Shown here one piece after another: positions 1 to 8,550 of a DNA stretch of 53,698 nucleotides (position 1 is the stretch's first letter; the number at the start of each line of letters is the position of its first letter). Source of the stretch: Acidobacteriota bacterium (GTDB taxonomy: Bacteria > Acidobacteriota > Terriglobia > Terriglobales > Acidobacteriaceae); NCBI GenBank assembly GCA_021781795.1, contig JAJXWA010000017.1:1-53698 (forward strand). The letters are read 5' to 3'. A program made the translations under genes and the position numbers. A model generated the notes under the pieces. That model was not told where the DNA came from, made no database searches, and worked only from the letters and a program-made list of their open reading frames with translations.

Positions 1-419
1 AAGGCCAGCGTGCCGCCGTCCAGCTTAGACTCCACGAGAATCCCACCAGCCTTGCGGTCGCCGATCAGCAAGTCATTCGGCCAGCGCAGGTCGATGCTCA
101 CGCCTGCAACAGCTTGAATTGATTCGGCCGCGGCTAGTCCCGCAGCCAGCGGCAGCAGGGGAAGTTGAGCGGATGGAATTGGAATCCGCAGCAGCACGCT
201 GACGTAGAGACCTGCGCCGTGTTGCGAGTCCCAGCGATGATCGCCGCGCCCGCGCCCTGCCGTCTGCTCGTCGGCAAAGTAGACAGATCCATGCGGTGCG
301 CCCGCGCGTGCAGCCTCCAACGCTTCAGTGTTGGTTGAGCCGGTTGTCGCGAAAAAGTGGAGTTTCCTGGAGTAGCTTGTTCCTGCCAGCGCGCTCTCGA
401 GCGCAGCCATGTCATACAT
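1..419 (-). CDS. birA: biotin--[acetyl-CoA-carboxylase] ligase, 3' end cut by window
   Basis: Attaches biotin to the carrier subunit of acetyl-CoA carboxylase in the cytoplasm. The first 139 residues are visible and run off the window edge. Family motifs are clear: GSTN near residue 29, the biotin/AMP-binding loop ADEQTAGRGRGDHRW, and RWPNDLLIGDRKAGGILVE, which holds the conserved Lys. The protein begins directly with the catalytic domain, so it lacks the N-terminal DNA-binding domain of E. coli BirA and should be a pure ligase. The ATG lies three bases after the nadC stop, so it is the last visible gene of a valS-nadC-birA unit. A second in-frame ATG three codons later is possible. Confidence 0.88.
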   Translation of the reverse strand, partial: MYDMAALESALAGTSYSRKLHFFATTGSTNTEALEAARAGAPHGSVYFADEQTAGRGRGDHRWDSQHGAGLYVSVLLRIPIPSAQLPLLPLAAGLAAAESIQAVAGVSIDLRWPNDLLIGDRKAGGILVESKLDGGTLA

Positions 420-422
420 GGG

Positions 423-1313
423 TTAAGAGGGTTCCGCTGTGATGCGCATAGAGATGTCTGCGGCTTTGGCGGAGTGAGTCAGCGCGCCCACGCTGATGAA
501 GTCCACGCCTGCCTCTGCATACGCGCGGATGTTGCTGAGCACAATGCCGCCCGACGCCTCAATGGGAATCCAGCGCTTTTCGATCCGGATGCGATCGACG
601 GCATCTTTCACCTGCACGGGAGACATATTGTCCAGCAGGATGGCCTCAGCGCCGCATTCGAGTGCCTCGTTCAGCTCGGCGATGGTGCGCACCTCGATCT
701 GCACGCGCTGGCCGGGCTTGCGCCGCTCCAGGGCATGCGTCAGGGCTGTGCGCAGGCCGCCGCCCAGTGCGATGTGATTGTTCTTGATGAGAATTCCGGA
801 GGCAAGATCGAGCCGATGATTCGTGCCACCGCCGCAAAGCACAGCATACTTTTCCAGCACGCGCATCCCGGGGACGGTCTTGCGCGTGTCAAGCACGCGG
901 GCCTTGGTGCCCTCAATCACGTCCACGTACTGGCGTGTGAGCGTGGCGATGCCGCTCAGGTGCTGCATCAGGTTCAGGATGACGCGCTCGCAGCTCAGCA
1001 GTACGCGGGCGTTGTGGCGAATGACGGCCAGCACCTGGCCCGCATGGACACGCACGCCATCAAAGATCTCCGGATGGCTGACGACATCGAAGCGATTGTG
1101 TGCCTGCGGATGCGGATCGAGCCGCCCGAAGATTTCAAGAAAGCGCGGCACCGCGCCCAGACCTGCCACCACCATTTCCTGTCGCGCGACAATGGACGCC
1201 GAGGCGCGCAGGGCAGGGTCGATGGTCAGGTTCGTGGTGGCGTCGCTGGTCGCCTTGTCTTCAACAAGCGCCTGCTCCAGCAGCGCGTCAATCCGGTGGC
1301 TCTTCCATTCCAT
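423..1313 (-). CDS. nadC: nicotinate-nucleotide pyrophosphorylase (carboxylating)
   Basis: Quinolinate phosphoribosyltransferase, which converts quinolinate and PRPP to nicotinate mononucleotide in de novo NAD synthesis. The 296 residues match the usual family length. Recognisable blocks are LDTRKTVPGMRVLEKYAV, the CGGGTNHR active-site segment, LIKNNHI, and the C-terminal phosphate-binding EASGGI and ISVGALTHS. The ATG follows GAGGG at a nine-base spacing. It starts five bases after the valS stop and ends three bases before birA, so the three genes are very probably cotranscribed. No nadA or nadB is in the window. Confidence 0.96.
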   Translation of the reverse strand: MEWKSHRIDALLEQALVEDKATSDATTNLTIDPALRASASIVARQEMVVAGLGAVPRFLEIFGRLDPHPQAHNRFDVVSHPEIFDGVRVHAGQVLAVIRHNARVLLSCERVILNLMQHLSGIATLTRQYVDVIEGTKARVLDTRKTVPGMRVLEKYAVLCGGGTNHRLDLASGILIKNNHIALGGGLRTALTHALERRKPGQRVQIEVRTIAELNEALECGAEAILLDNMSPVQVKDAVDRIRIEKRWIPIEASGGIVLSNIRAYAEAGVDFISVGALTHSAKAADISMRITAEPS

Positions 1314-1318
1314 TTTTT

Positions 1319-4126
1319 CTAACCCTCGGAGTTGGTCTGTGGCAGGGCGGACAATGCTGCCTGCGCCTTTTCAAGCAGTAGCCGGGTCTCCGCCTCCTGC
1401 TTCTTGAGTCCTTCCACGATATGCGCCGGCGCCTTGGCGATGAAGCCCTCGTTGCCCAACTGGCGCGCTGCCGCCGCCAAGCCTTTTTCGTATTTGGCGA
1501 TGTCCTTTGTCAAGCGTTCGCGCTCTGCTGCGACGTCGATGGCAGCTTCGTATTCCACAGCTACATCAGTTGGTCCGATCGCGCTCCACGCGAGTTTTGA
1601 GAATCGCCCGCCTTCATCGCGGTCAGCAAATGGAACAAACTCAATGCTTGATGCCGGTGAAAGCTTCATCAAAATATCGGAATTCTTCTCCGCTGTGACC
1701 GACCCGCCAAACCCTCCCGCCCACGTGACCACCTTTACCGGAGTCTTGACGTTCTCAGGGACACCGAGCTCTTTTCGACGTGTGCGAATGCCGGAAATCA
1801 CAAATTGGACACCGGCCATGTGCTCCAAGACGGGCGCAAGTTCAGGACCGTAGCCAGCTTTTGGATACTGCATCAGCGCAATCGACTTCGCCGGCGGCTT
1901 GCCGTCGTAGATCGCATGCCAGATCTCTTCGGTGATGAACGGCATGAAGGGCGACAGCATGCGCAGCGCAGCTTCAAAGACGCCGACGAGCGTCGTGAGC
2001 GCAGCTTTCGTCTTTGCCGTGTCTGCGGCATCGGAAAAATCCAGGCGCAGCTTGACGATCTCCAGATACCAGTCGCAGAAGCTGCCCCAGAAGAATTGAT
2101 AGATGATGTTCGCCGCATCGTCGTAGCGATAGTCTTCGAGCGACTTGTTGACCTTCGCAGCGGTCGCATGCAACTCCGCGACGATCCAGCGCGCTTCCAG
2201 CGGAGCATTGCCTGCGACCGTGGGCATGGCGCCGAGCGCGGCCGCATCGATCTCGATGCCCACTTCTTTCGCCCGGTCCATCTGCATGAAGATGAACCGC
2301 GCGGCATTCCAGATTTTGTTGGCGAAGGCGCGGTAGCCCTCGGTGCGGGCCACATTAAAGGCGATGTCGGTGCCGGGGGACGCCATCGAGGCCAGCGTAA
2401 AGCGCACCGCATCGGTGCCATACTGCTTCACAATCTCGATCGGGTCGATGACGTTGCCCTTGGTCTTCGACATCTTCTCGCGGTTGGCGTCGCGGACGAG
2501 TGCGTGGATGTAGACGTCTTTGAACGGCACTGAGTCGGCAAGCGCGCGCGGGCTGCCATCCGGCATGGGCACATCGGCGGCGAACCAGCAGCCGAGCATG
2601 ATCATGCGCGCTACCCAGAAAAACAGGATGTCGAAGCCGGTCACGAGCAGGCTCGTGGGGTAGAAGGCGTCGAAATCAGCGCGTGACTCCGGTGTGATGT
2701 TGGGCCAGCCGAAGACGGAGACCGGCAGCAGCCCCGACGAGAACCATGTGTCGAGCACGTCGGTTTCCTGCGTGATCCTGTCGGATCCGCAATGCGCACA
2801 GGCTGTGGGGTCCACGCGCGCCACCGTGATCTTGCGGCACGCGGCGCAGTGCCAGGCCGGGATGCGATGGCCCCACCAGAGCTGCCGCGAGATGCACCAG
2901 TCATGAATGTTGTTCATCCACTCGAAGTAGGTCTTCGCGTACATCTCCGGCGTGAAGCGGATGTGGCCTTCCTTCACCGCGGCGATGGCCTTATCGGCGA
3001 GCGGCTGAATCTTGACGAACCACTGCATTGAGAGCCGCGGCTCCACCACCGTCTTGCAGCGGTCGCAGTGGCCCACGTTGTTGGTGTGATCCTTCACACC
3101 GGCCAGCAGGCCCAGCCCTTCAAGATCGGCGATGACCTTCTTACGCGCGACGTAGCGGTCGAGCCCTGCATACGCGCCGCCTTCGGCGTTGATGTGCGCC
3201 GTCTCGTCCATCACGTTGATGGAGGGCAGATCATGCCGCTGCCCGAGCGCGAAATCGTTGGGGTCATGCGCAGGCGTCACCTTCACCGCGCCGGTGCCGA
3301 AATCGCGGCTCACCCACTCATCAAGAATGATGGGAATCGTGCGATTCACCAGCGGCAGGCGCAGCGTCTTGCCGTGCAGGTGCGTGTAGCGCTCGTCCTC
3401 GGGATGAATCGCAACAGCCACGTCGCCGAGCATCGTTTCGGGGCGCGTGGTGGCCACGGTCAGGAATTCGCCCGTGTCCGCGCCCGCGTCATCGACCACC
3501 GGATAGCGAATCTCCCACAGATGGCCCTTGTGCTCGTCGTAGACGACTTCGAGGTCGCTGATGGCCGTCTGGCAGCGCGGACACCAGTTCACGATGTAGG
3601 CGCCGCGATAGATGAGCCCCTGCTCGTGCAGCTTGACGAAGGCCTCGCGCACCGCGACGGACAACCGCTCGTCCATCGTGAAGTACTCGCGCTGCCAGTC
3701 CACGCTCGCGCCGAGCCGCTTCATCTGCTCCAGGATTGCGCCGCCGTAGTGGCGCTTCCACTCCCACACGCGTTCGACAAAAGCTTCGCGGCCCAGTTGC
3801 TGGCGGCTGCTGCCCTCGCTTACGAGCTGCCGCTCCACCATCATCTGCGTGGCAATGCCGGCGTGGTCCGTACCAGGCAACCACAGAGCGCGGCGGCCGC
3901 TCATGCGCCGCCAGCGGGTCAGGATGTCCATCTCCGTCTGGTTGAGCATGTGGCCCATGTGCAGGCGGCCGGTCACGTTCGGCGGCGGCAGCAGGATGGT
4001 AAAGGGCTCCGTGCCGCCCTCGCCGGTGGGCGTGGGCTGGGCAAAGAGATTTTCATGGACCCAATAGGCGGCCCAGTGGTCTTCAATCGCGGTCGGGTCG
4101 TAGGCTTTCGGCAGGTCGTGAGGCAT
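1319..4126 (-). CDS. valS: valyl-tRNA synthetase
   Basis: Class I aminoacyl-tRNA synthetase that charges tRNA-Val. The protein has the HIGH motif as HMGH (about residues 56-59, after PPPNVTGRL), the KMSKS motif as KMSKT (about residue 550), a CP1 editing domain between them, Cys pairs of zinc-ribbon type (CPRC, CDRC, CAAC, CAHC), and a C-terminal coiled-coil arm (from about residue 870). At 935 residues it fits the bacterial ValRS length. The frame is open to 4249, but the extra 41 residues are low-complexity and unlike the family; MPHDLPKAYDP is the expected N-terminus. No strong Shine-Dalgarno precedes it, so the exact start is less sure than the identity. Confidence 0.95.
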   Translation of the reverse strand: MPHDLPKAYDPTAIEDHWAAYWVHENLFAQPTPTGEGGTEPFTILLPPPNVTGRLHMGHMLNQTEMDILTRWRRMSGRRALWLPGTDHAGIATQMMVERQLVSEGSSRQQLGREAFVERVWEWKRHYGGAILEQMKRLGASVDWQREYFTMDERLSVAVREAFVKLHEQGLIYRGAYIVNWCPRCQTAISDLEVVYDEHKGHLWEIRYPVVDDAGADTGEFLTVATTRPETMLGDVAVAIHPEDERYTHLHGKTLRLPLVNRTIPIILDEWVSRDFGTGAVKVTPAHDPNDFALGQRHDLPSINVMDETAHINAEGGAYAGLDRYVARKKVIADLEGLGLLAGVKDHTNNVGHCDRCKTVVEPRLSMQWFVKIQPLADKAIAAVKEGHIRFTPEMYAKTYFEWMNNIHDWCISRQLWWGHRIPAWHCAACRKITVARVDPTACAHCGSDRITQETDVLDTWFSSGLLPVSVFGWPNITPESRADFDAFYPTSLLVTGFDILFFWVARMIMLGCWFAADVPMPDGSPRALADSVPFKDVYIHALVRDANREKMSKTKGNVIDPIEIVKQYGTDAVRFTLASMASPGTDIAFNVARTEGYRAFANKIWNAARFIFMQMDRAKEVGIEIDAAALGAMPTVAGNAPLEARWIVAELHATAAKVNKSLEDYRYDDAANIIYQFFWGSFCDWYLEIVKLRLDFSDAADTAKTKAALTTLVGVFEAALRMLSPFMPFITEEIWHAIYDGKPPAKSIALMQYPKAGYGPELAPVLEHMAGVQFVISGIRTRRKELGVPENVKTPVKVVTWAGGFGGSVTAEKNSDILMKLSPASSIEFVPFADRDEGGRFSKLAWSAIGPTDVAVEYEAAIDVAAERERLTKDIAKYEKGLAAAARQLGNEGFIAKAPAHIVEGLKKQEAETRLLLEKAQAALSALPQTNSEG

Positions 4127-4271
4127 GGGGGTCGTCGCGTGCGTCTCCCCGAAGAATTGCGTCAAACCCACGGTTTGCAAAGGGTTTTGAGCGAGGGGAC
4201 TCCTTTCCACTCTAGCAGATAGTGCGCCGCAAGCGGGCGGAGAGACCATCGCAACGATCTGGGACGAAGAA

Positions 4272-4298
4272 AGGCCGCACGATCCATTCGCGCGGCCT
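4272..4298 (-). terminator. probable Rho-independent terminator after the bamD-like gene
   Basis: Read on the minus strand, AGGCCGC pairs with GCGGCCT across a 13-base loop and is followed by TTTCTTC. It lies 25 bases beyond the stop of the BamD-like gene and ahead of valS, so it would separate the two transcripts. Confidence 0.55.
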
Positions 4299-4323
4299 CG
4301 GGTCGTTCTCGGTTTGAATTCGA

Positions 4324-5820
4324 TTAGAAGGGGTTCAGCTTGCCCAGGCCCTTCTTCTTTTTCTTCTTGCTCGAGGACTCGTCGCCAAGGTTGGCCTTGG
4401 GGCCCTTCTTGACCTTGCCGGAGGCGTTGGCCTGCGGTCCCGCCGGCGCTTCACCCGGCTTGATGTCGTTCACCTGGTCCGGCGCTTCGGCGGGCTTCTC
4501 GGCCGCGGGCAGCGTCGTATTGGTGGGGCCTACAGCCTTGAGCTGGCTGTTGGGATCATTCGGATTGGCAGGGGCGCTGTTCGGCGCGCTCACAATCGAC
4601 ACGCCCACACCAGTTCCATCTCCGGGTGCCTGCATCTGCACCGGAGCCTCGGAAGGACGGTCGCTGCGCGGCGGCTCGTTCACGCCCGTCGGCTTGGCCG
4701 CGGCTGCCGCGGGGTTGGCGCCTACCGCCTCGTTGTACATAGCGATGTTCTGCTTCGTGATTTCAGATGCGGTCACACGCCGTGGATCGTCCAGGCTGGG
4801 ATCGCCCACGTGGACCGCTTCCACCACAGAGGGACCATGCTTGATGATGCCGAGTGTCTTGTCGGTAAAGCGCAGCGGCTGACGGCTGCGTTCCTCGGCG
4901 TCGTTTTCTGCAACGGCGGCGGCTGTAGGCTGGGGAATCGGACGGTTCATGCCGATCAGCCGGTCGCGCGCATCCTCTACATGCGGGGCCATGGGGTAGC
5001 GAGTTATGACCTTTGCGTATGCCGCCGCCGCTCGATCGTTGTAGAGGGCGGTCAGGCGTTCCCGCACCGCGCCGGGAAGGCCGGGCGCAAGCTGCACTGC
5101 CTTGGCTTCGCCGGCATAGGCGTCGCCGATGCCAAGCAGTGCCATGTCGCTGTGCGAGTACAGCGGATAGGTGTCCACCACCGTCTGCAGCCGGGCAATT
5201 GAAGCCACATAGTTATCCCGAGTCAGGTAGTACTCGCCGATGCGGGCCTCGCGCTCCGCCAGAACCTCCTGCACATCGCGCAGCCTCTGCTTGGCGCGCG
5301 GAATCAGCGCCGAATCAGGGAACATGTTGATCATCTCGCGATACTGGCGCTCGGCCTGCTGCGCGTTGGTGTAGTCGCGATCCGGCTTTTCCATCTGCTG
5401 ATAGTAGATGTCGCCCACCTTCATCTTCGCTTCTGCCGCCTCCGGCGCCTGCGGGAAGAAGGTGATGAAATCCTCGTACTCCGCCTCGGCCTGCGTCAGC
5501 GCTGCCGTGCCGCCCTCTTTGAACCATGTGTCGCCCACTGCAAGTTTGGCGCGCATCCGGTATTCGGAGTCGGGATAGGTGTTCAGCAGGGTCTGGAGCG
5601 TCAGGCGTGCCACGTCATACCGGCCCTTCTTCATAGCCACCATGGCTTTGTCGAAGAGGATCTTGTCGGGCTGCTGCGACTTCACGCCGGCCAGAGGATT
5701 GGCGCTGAGGTCCTGATTCTTCTTGTGCTTGGGTTGCTTTTCCCGCGCATGGGCGCCCACGCCCGCAGAGACAACTGCCGCCAGAGCAGCGACGGCCAAC
5801 TTCTTCGACAACCGGTTCAT
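4324..5820 (-). CDS. BamD/YfiO-like TPR protein with long Pro/Lys-rich tail
   Basis: Related to the outer-membrane assembly factor BamD. Residues 1-25 are a signal peptide (MNRLSKK, a hydrophobic stretch, then AHA). Residues about 50-290 hold repeated TPR-like helices with the BamD-style spacing (YDVARLTLQTLLNTYPDSEY, DFITFFPQAPEA, YREMINMFPDSALI). The remaining ~200 residues are Pro/Ala-rich, low complexity, and end in SSSKKKKKKGLGKLNPF. No Cys was seen, so there is no lipobox and the usual BamD lipid anchor is missing. At 498 residues it is about twice E. coli BamD. The ATG follows GAGGTGGT. Assignment to the Bam complex is by domain similarity; no other bam gene is nearby. Confidence 0.78.
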   Translation of the reverse strand: MNRLSKKLAVAALAAVVSAGVGAHAREKQPKHKKNQDLSANPLAGVKSQQPDKILFDKAMVAMKKGRYDVARLTLQTLLNTYPDSEYRMRAKLAVGDTWFKEGGTAALTQAEAEYEDFITFFPQAPEAAEAKMKVGDIYYQQMEKPDRDYTNAQQAERQYREMINMFPDSALIPRAKQRLRDVQEVLAEREARIGEYYLTRDNYVASIARLQTVVDTYPLYSHSDMALLGIGDAYAGEAKAVQLAPGLPGAVRERLTALYNDRAAAAYAKVITRYPMAPHVEDARDRLIGMNRPIPQPTAAAVAENDAEERSRQPLRFTDKTLGIIKHGPSVVEAVHVGDPSLDDPRRVTASEITKQNIAMYNEAVGANPAAAAAKPTGVNEPPRSDRPSEAPVQMQAPGDGTGVGVSIVSAPNSAPANPNDPNSQLKAVGPTNTTLPAAEKPAEAPDQVNDIKPGEAPAGPQANASGKVKKGPKANLGDESSSKKKKKKGLGKLNPF

Positions 5821-5888
5821 ACCACCTCATTGCGGCCGCTGCCCGCAATCGGGTGGCGCGCCTTCACCATGCTCTCTCTAGGAGAATT

Positions 5889-6557
5889 TTACTCTCCCGC
5901 GGCCTTGCGTGCCGCCGCCAGCAGCGCACGCGCATCCTGCTCTGGCCGGCCCGCGCCAAAGACCGCGTTGCCCGCCACCAGCAGATCCGCTCCTGCTTGG
6001 ACGATGGAGGCGATTGTGTCGTGAGCCACCCCGCCGTCCACTTCAATTCTAAATGCAAGGCCCATTTCTTCGCGCAACTGCTTCAGCCGGCGAATCTTGT
6101 CGAGCGAAAAGGGGATGAAGCTCTGCCCGCCAAATCCCGGATTCACGCTCATGATCAGCACGTGGTGAACCATGGGCAGGATATCCACAATGAAGTTGAC
6201 GCGGGTCGCCGGATTCAGCACCACCGCCGGCTTCATGCCGTGGTGAGCAATCAGTTCCAGCGTGCGATGCAGATGGCGGCAGGCCTCATAGTGGACGCTG
6301 ACCCAGTCCGCGCCTGCTTCGGCGAAGGCTGGAATGTACTCGTCCGGGTTCTCGATCATCAGGTGGCAGTCAAGCGGCAGCTTCGTCGCCTTGCGCAGAC
6401 TCGTCACCACGGGTGGTCCGATTGTGATGTTGGGAACAAAGTGCCCATCCATCACATCCACGTGAATCACCGTGCCACCGCCACGCTCTGCCGCGGCCAC
6501 TTCATCCGCAAGCCGCGCAAAGTCTGCCGACAGGATCGATGGCAGCAGTTCAACCAT
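5889..6557 (-). CDS. rpe: ribulose-phosphate 3-epimerase
   Basis: Interconverts ribulose 5-phosphate and xylulose 5-phosphate in the pentose phosphate pathway. The 222-residue TIM barrel starts with the family hallmark LLPSILSADFARL, then HVDVMDGHFVPNITIGP with metal-binding His and Asp, LDCHLMI, MSVNPGFGGQSFIP and EVDGGVAHDT. Length is typical. It stands alone between the DUF4126 gene and the BamD-like gene on the same strand. A further pentose-phosphate gene (pgl) lies at 30685-31485. Confidence 0.96.
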   Translation of the reverse strand: MVELLPSILSADFARLADEVAAAERGGGTVIHVDVMDGHFVPNITIGPPVVTSLRKATKLPLDCHLMIENPDEYIPAFAEAGADWVSVHYEACRHLHRTLELIAHHGMKPAVVLNPATRVNFIVDILPMVHHVLIMSVNPGFGGQSFIPFSLDKIRRLKQLREEMGLAFRIEVDGGVAHDTIASIVQAGADLLVAGNAVFGAGRPEQDARALLAAARKAAGE

Positions 6558-6618
6558 AGCGTGAAATCACGGTCTCCTTCGCAGCCTCAGTGTATCAGTG
6601 AATGTGCCGTTTCAGGCT

Positions 6619-7245
6619 CTACTCCGGGCCGGGAAGTTCGCTCGCTGCGCCGCGAATCGTTCTGGTTCTGGAAAAGAGCTTCTTCATCGCCCCCCAGACC
6701 AGCCGGATCATCACAAGGATGACCACCACCAGTGAAACGGCAATTCCGCCCGCAACAAATGGATGAACAGTGACCAGCCACGTCAGCCCCACAGCCAGCA
6801 CGTCTTCGCCGAGGCTGAGGCCGATGTTGGAGAACGGCTCCGGTGAGGGAGTCACGACGGCGCGCGCAGCCGTCTTGCCTCCATGCGCCGCCAGAGCCAC
6901 CGTCCCGCCGATGGCTACTGCCGCAGCCTGTTCCATTGGAGAAAGTCCCGCGCTCGCCTGATATGCCAGCAGCGCCGCGACCGGCACGCGAATGAAGGTG
7001 TGCAGGGCATTCCAGATCAGGTCGAAGGCCGGAACTTTGTCTGCGAAGAACTCTACGGCAAACAGTGCCACGCTTGCGGCAATCACCCACCAGTTCCCGA
7101 GCAGGGACAGCGAGTGCGGCAGCGTGAGCCAGTGCGTATGCGCCAGAAGCCCGAGCGTCGCCACTGTGGCATACACGTTCAGTCCCGCAGCGAAGGAAAT
7201 CGCCACCAGCACCGCGAACAGCTCGTCATTGGGTAACCATGGCAT
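6619..7245 (-). CDS. DUF4126 family membrane protein
   Basis: A 208-residue integral membrane protein of the DUF4126 type, with unknown function. It has an N-terminal helix (LFAVLVAISFAAGLNVYATV), a second near 45-65 (LGNWWVIAASVALFAVEFFADKVP), Gly/Ala-rich helices in the middle, and a final helix around 165-185 followed by a basic tail (KKLFSRTRTIR). The motif GLNVYATVATLGLLA and the phrase FFADKVPAFDLIWNALHTFI are what I recognise as the family. It lies 61 bases ahead of rpe on the same strand, with no shared pathway evident. Confidence 0.8.
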   Translation of the reverse strand: MPWLPNDELFAVLVAISFAAGLNVYATVATLGLLAHTHWLTLPHSLSLLGNWWVIAASVALFAVEFFADKVPAFDLIWNALHTFIRVPVAALLAYQASAGLSPMEQAAAVAIGGTVALAAHGGKTAARAVVTPSPEPFSNIGLSLGEDVLAVGLTWLVTVHPFVAGGIAVSLVVVILVMIRLVWGAMKKLFSRTRTIRGAASELPGPE

Positions 7246-7306
7246 CGTTCGGCACCCACTCTATGCAGATGGCAAGTGTACGCCTTCAGCCCGCAGCGAC
7301 CGGATA

Positions 7307-8545
7307 TCAGGCCCGGATGCGCCCGGCCGCCACGCGCCCCGCGCCGCGCAGCAGGGCCTTGATGGGCCAGTGACCCTCGGCATCCGGAAAGAAAATCTCG
7401 CCCACGCGTCGCGTCTCCGGCCGGTAGTACCAGCGCTTGAGCAGTGCCAGGTGGCCCTGCCGCGCAATGGCGTTCGGAGGCTCGTCTTCCGCCGTCAGCA
7501 CTACCAGCGCCGCTTCCATGCGCCCCTCCAGCACGCCCCGCGCAGGCCGCTGCGGTTCCGCGGGCGCATTCTCAGGGACTGCCTCGATCGCGACCGGCTG
7601 GGCAAACAGGGAACTGGATCCCGATTGCTCATTCTGGATTCTCATGCCGACGATGGAGAAGCCGAACGGCCCGCGCAGGCCACCATCCTCATAGAGAAAC
7701 ATCGCCACGGCATCGGGTTCTGCCGAGGCCTGCAGCACCACTGCGCGCAACCGGCTCAAAGGCCGCACCAGCTCTGGCGCCAGCGCGCGCACACTCTCGA
7801 CCTTCTGCACCTGAGCGTGAATTGCCGCGGCCGTCTCAAACTCCAGCGCTCCAGAGGCCTTCTCTCGCTCTGCCCGCAGCACGACCAGCCGGCTCTCTCC
7901 CCGCGTCGCCAGAAATTCCTGCACGGCAGCAGCCTCCTCGGCATACCGCTCGTCCGTGCAGCCCTTGTAGCAGGGCGCAAGGCACATCTTCATCTCGGAG
8001 TAGACACAGCCGGGATGGCTCGGGTCAGGGTGCAGATCGTCCGTGCAGCGGCGCAGCAGGAAGAGCTTCAGTGCCTCGTCCACATAGCGCTCCGCCGCGG
8101 CGCGCGAGGCAAACGGCCCATAGGCCCAGTCGGCTTCGCGCAGGCTGGGCCGGTGCGTCACCACCACGCGCGGGTAGTCATTGCTGCCGAGAAAGCGCAC
8201 GAACGCCGGCGCCCGCAGGTGCATCCGCTCCAGGGACTTCGTGTCATATTGCCTTTGGAGCAAATCAAACTGAACGAGCAGCGACTCAAACTCCGAGCCG
8301 GTGAGCCGCCACGCGATGCGCCGCACGCGCCCGGCCAGTTGCAGCCGTTTGGGATGCTTCTCCGAAGGGAGGAGCAGCCGCTCGAGGCGCGCGCGCAGGT
8401 TGGGCGTTCGTCCGATGTACGGCTCCGCGTGCGCCTCCGCGCCGTACAGCGCGAAGACCGCGGCAGCCTGCGGAAGCTCCGCCAGCGTCGCTCGCGCAGC
8501 GGCTGGATCAAACGGCAGCGACTGCATCTCGAGCGCCGCGGCCAT
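7307..8545 (-). CDS. UvrC-like protein: GIY-YIG plus Fe-S segment, no C-terminal nuclease
   Basis: Resembles the N-terminal half of excinuclease UvrC, which makes the 3' incision in nucleotide excision repair. Residues about 29-55 are a GIY-YIG nuclease core (ALYG ... YIGRTPNLRARL), followed by the conserved Glu in GSEFESLL. Cys167, Cys180, Cys188 and Cys192 have the spacing of the UvrC iron-sulfur cluster (CLAPC block). A UVR-like segment (REKASGALEFETAAAI) follows near 225. At 412 residues it lacks the UvrC C-terminal RNase H-like nuclease and helix-hairpin-helix. It may be a Cho-like second incision nuclease. Its ATG lies five bases after the stop of the TldE gene. Confidence 0.8.
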   Translation of the reverse strand: MAAALEMQSLPFDPAAARATLAELPQAAAVFALYGAEAHAEPYIGRTPNLRARLERLLLPSEKHPKRLQLAGRVRRIAWRLTGSEFESLLVQFDLLQRQYDTKSLERMHLRAPAFVRFLGSNDYPRVVVTHRPSLREADWAYGPFASRAAAERYVDEALKLFLLRRCTDDLHPDPSHPGCVYSEMKMCLAPCYKGCTDERYAEEAAAVQEFLATRGESRLVVLRAEREKASGALEFETAAAIHAQVQKVESVRALAPELVRPLSRLRAVVLQASAEPDAVAMFLYEDGGLRGPFGFSIVGMRIQNEQSGSSSLFAQPVAIEAVPENAPAEPQRPARGVLEGRMEAALVVLTAEDEPPNAIARQGHLALLKRWYYRPETRRVGEIFFPDAEGHWPIKALLRGAGRVAAGRIRA

Positions 8546-8550
8546 CTTCT

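Noticed and set aside
4127..4249. 41-codon N-terminal extension of valS
   Set aside because: Unlike ValRS N-termini; the family begins at about MPHDLPKAYDP.
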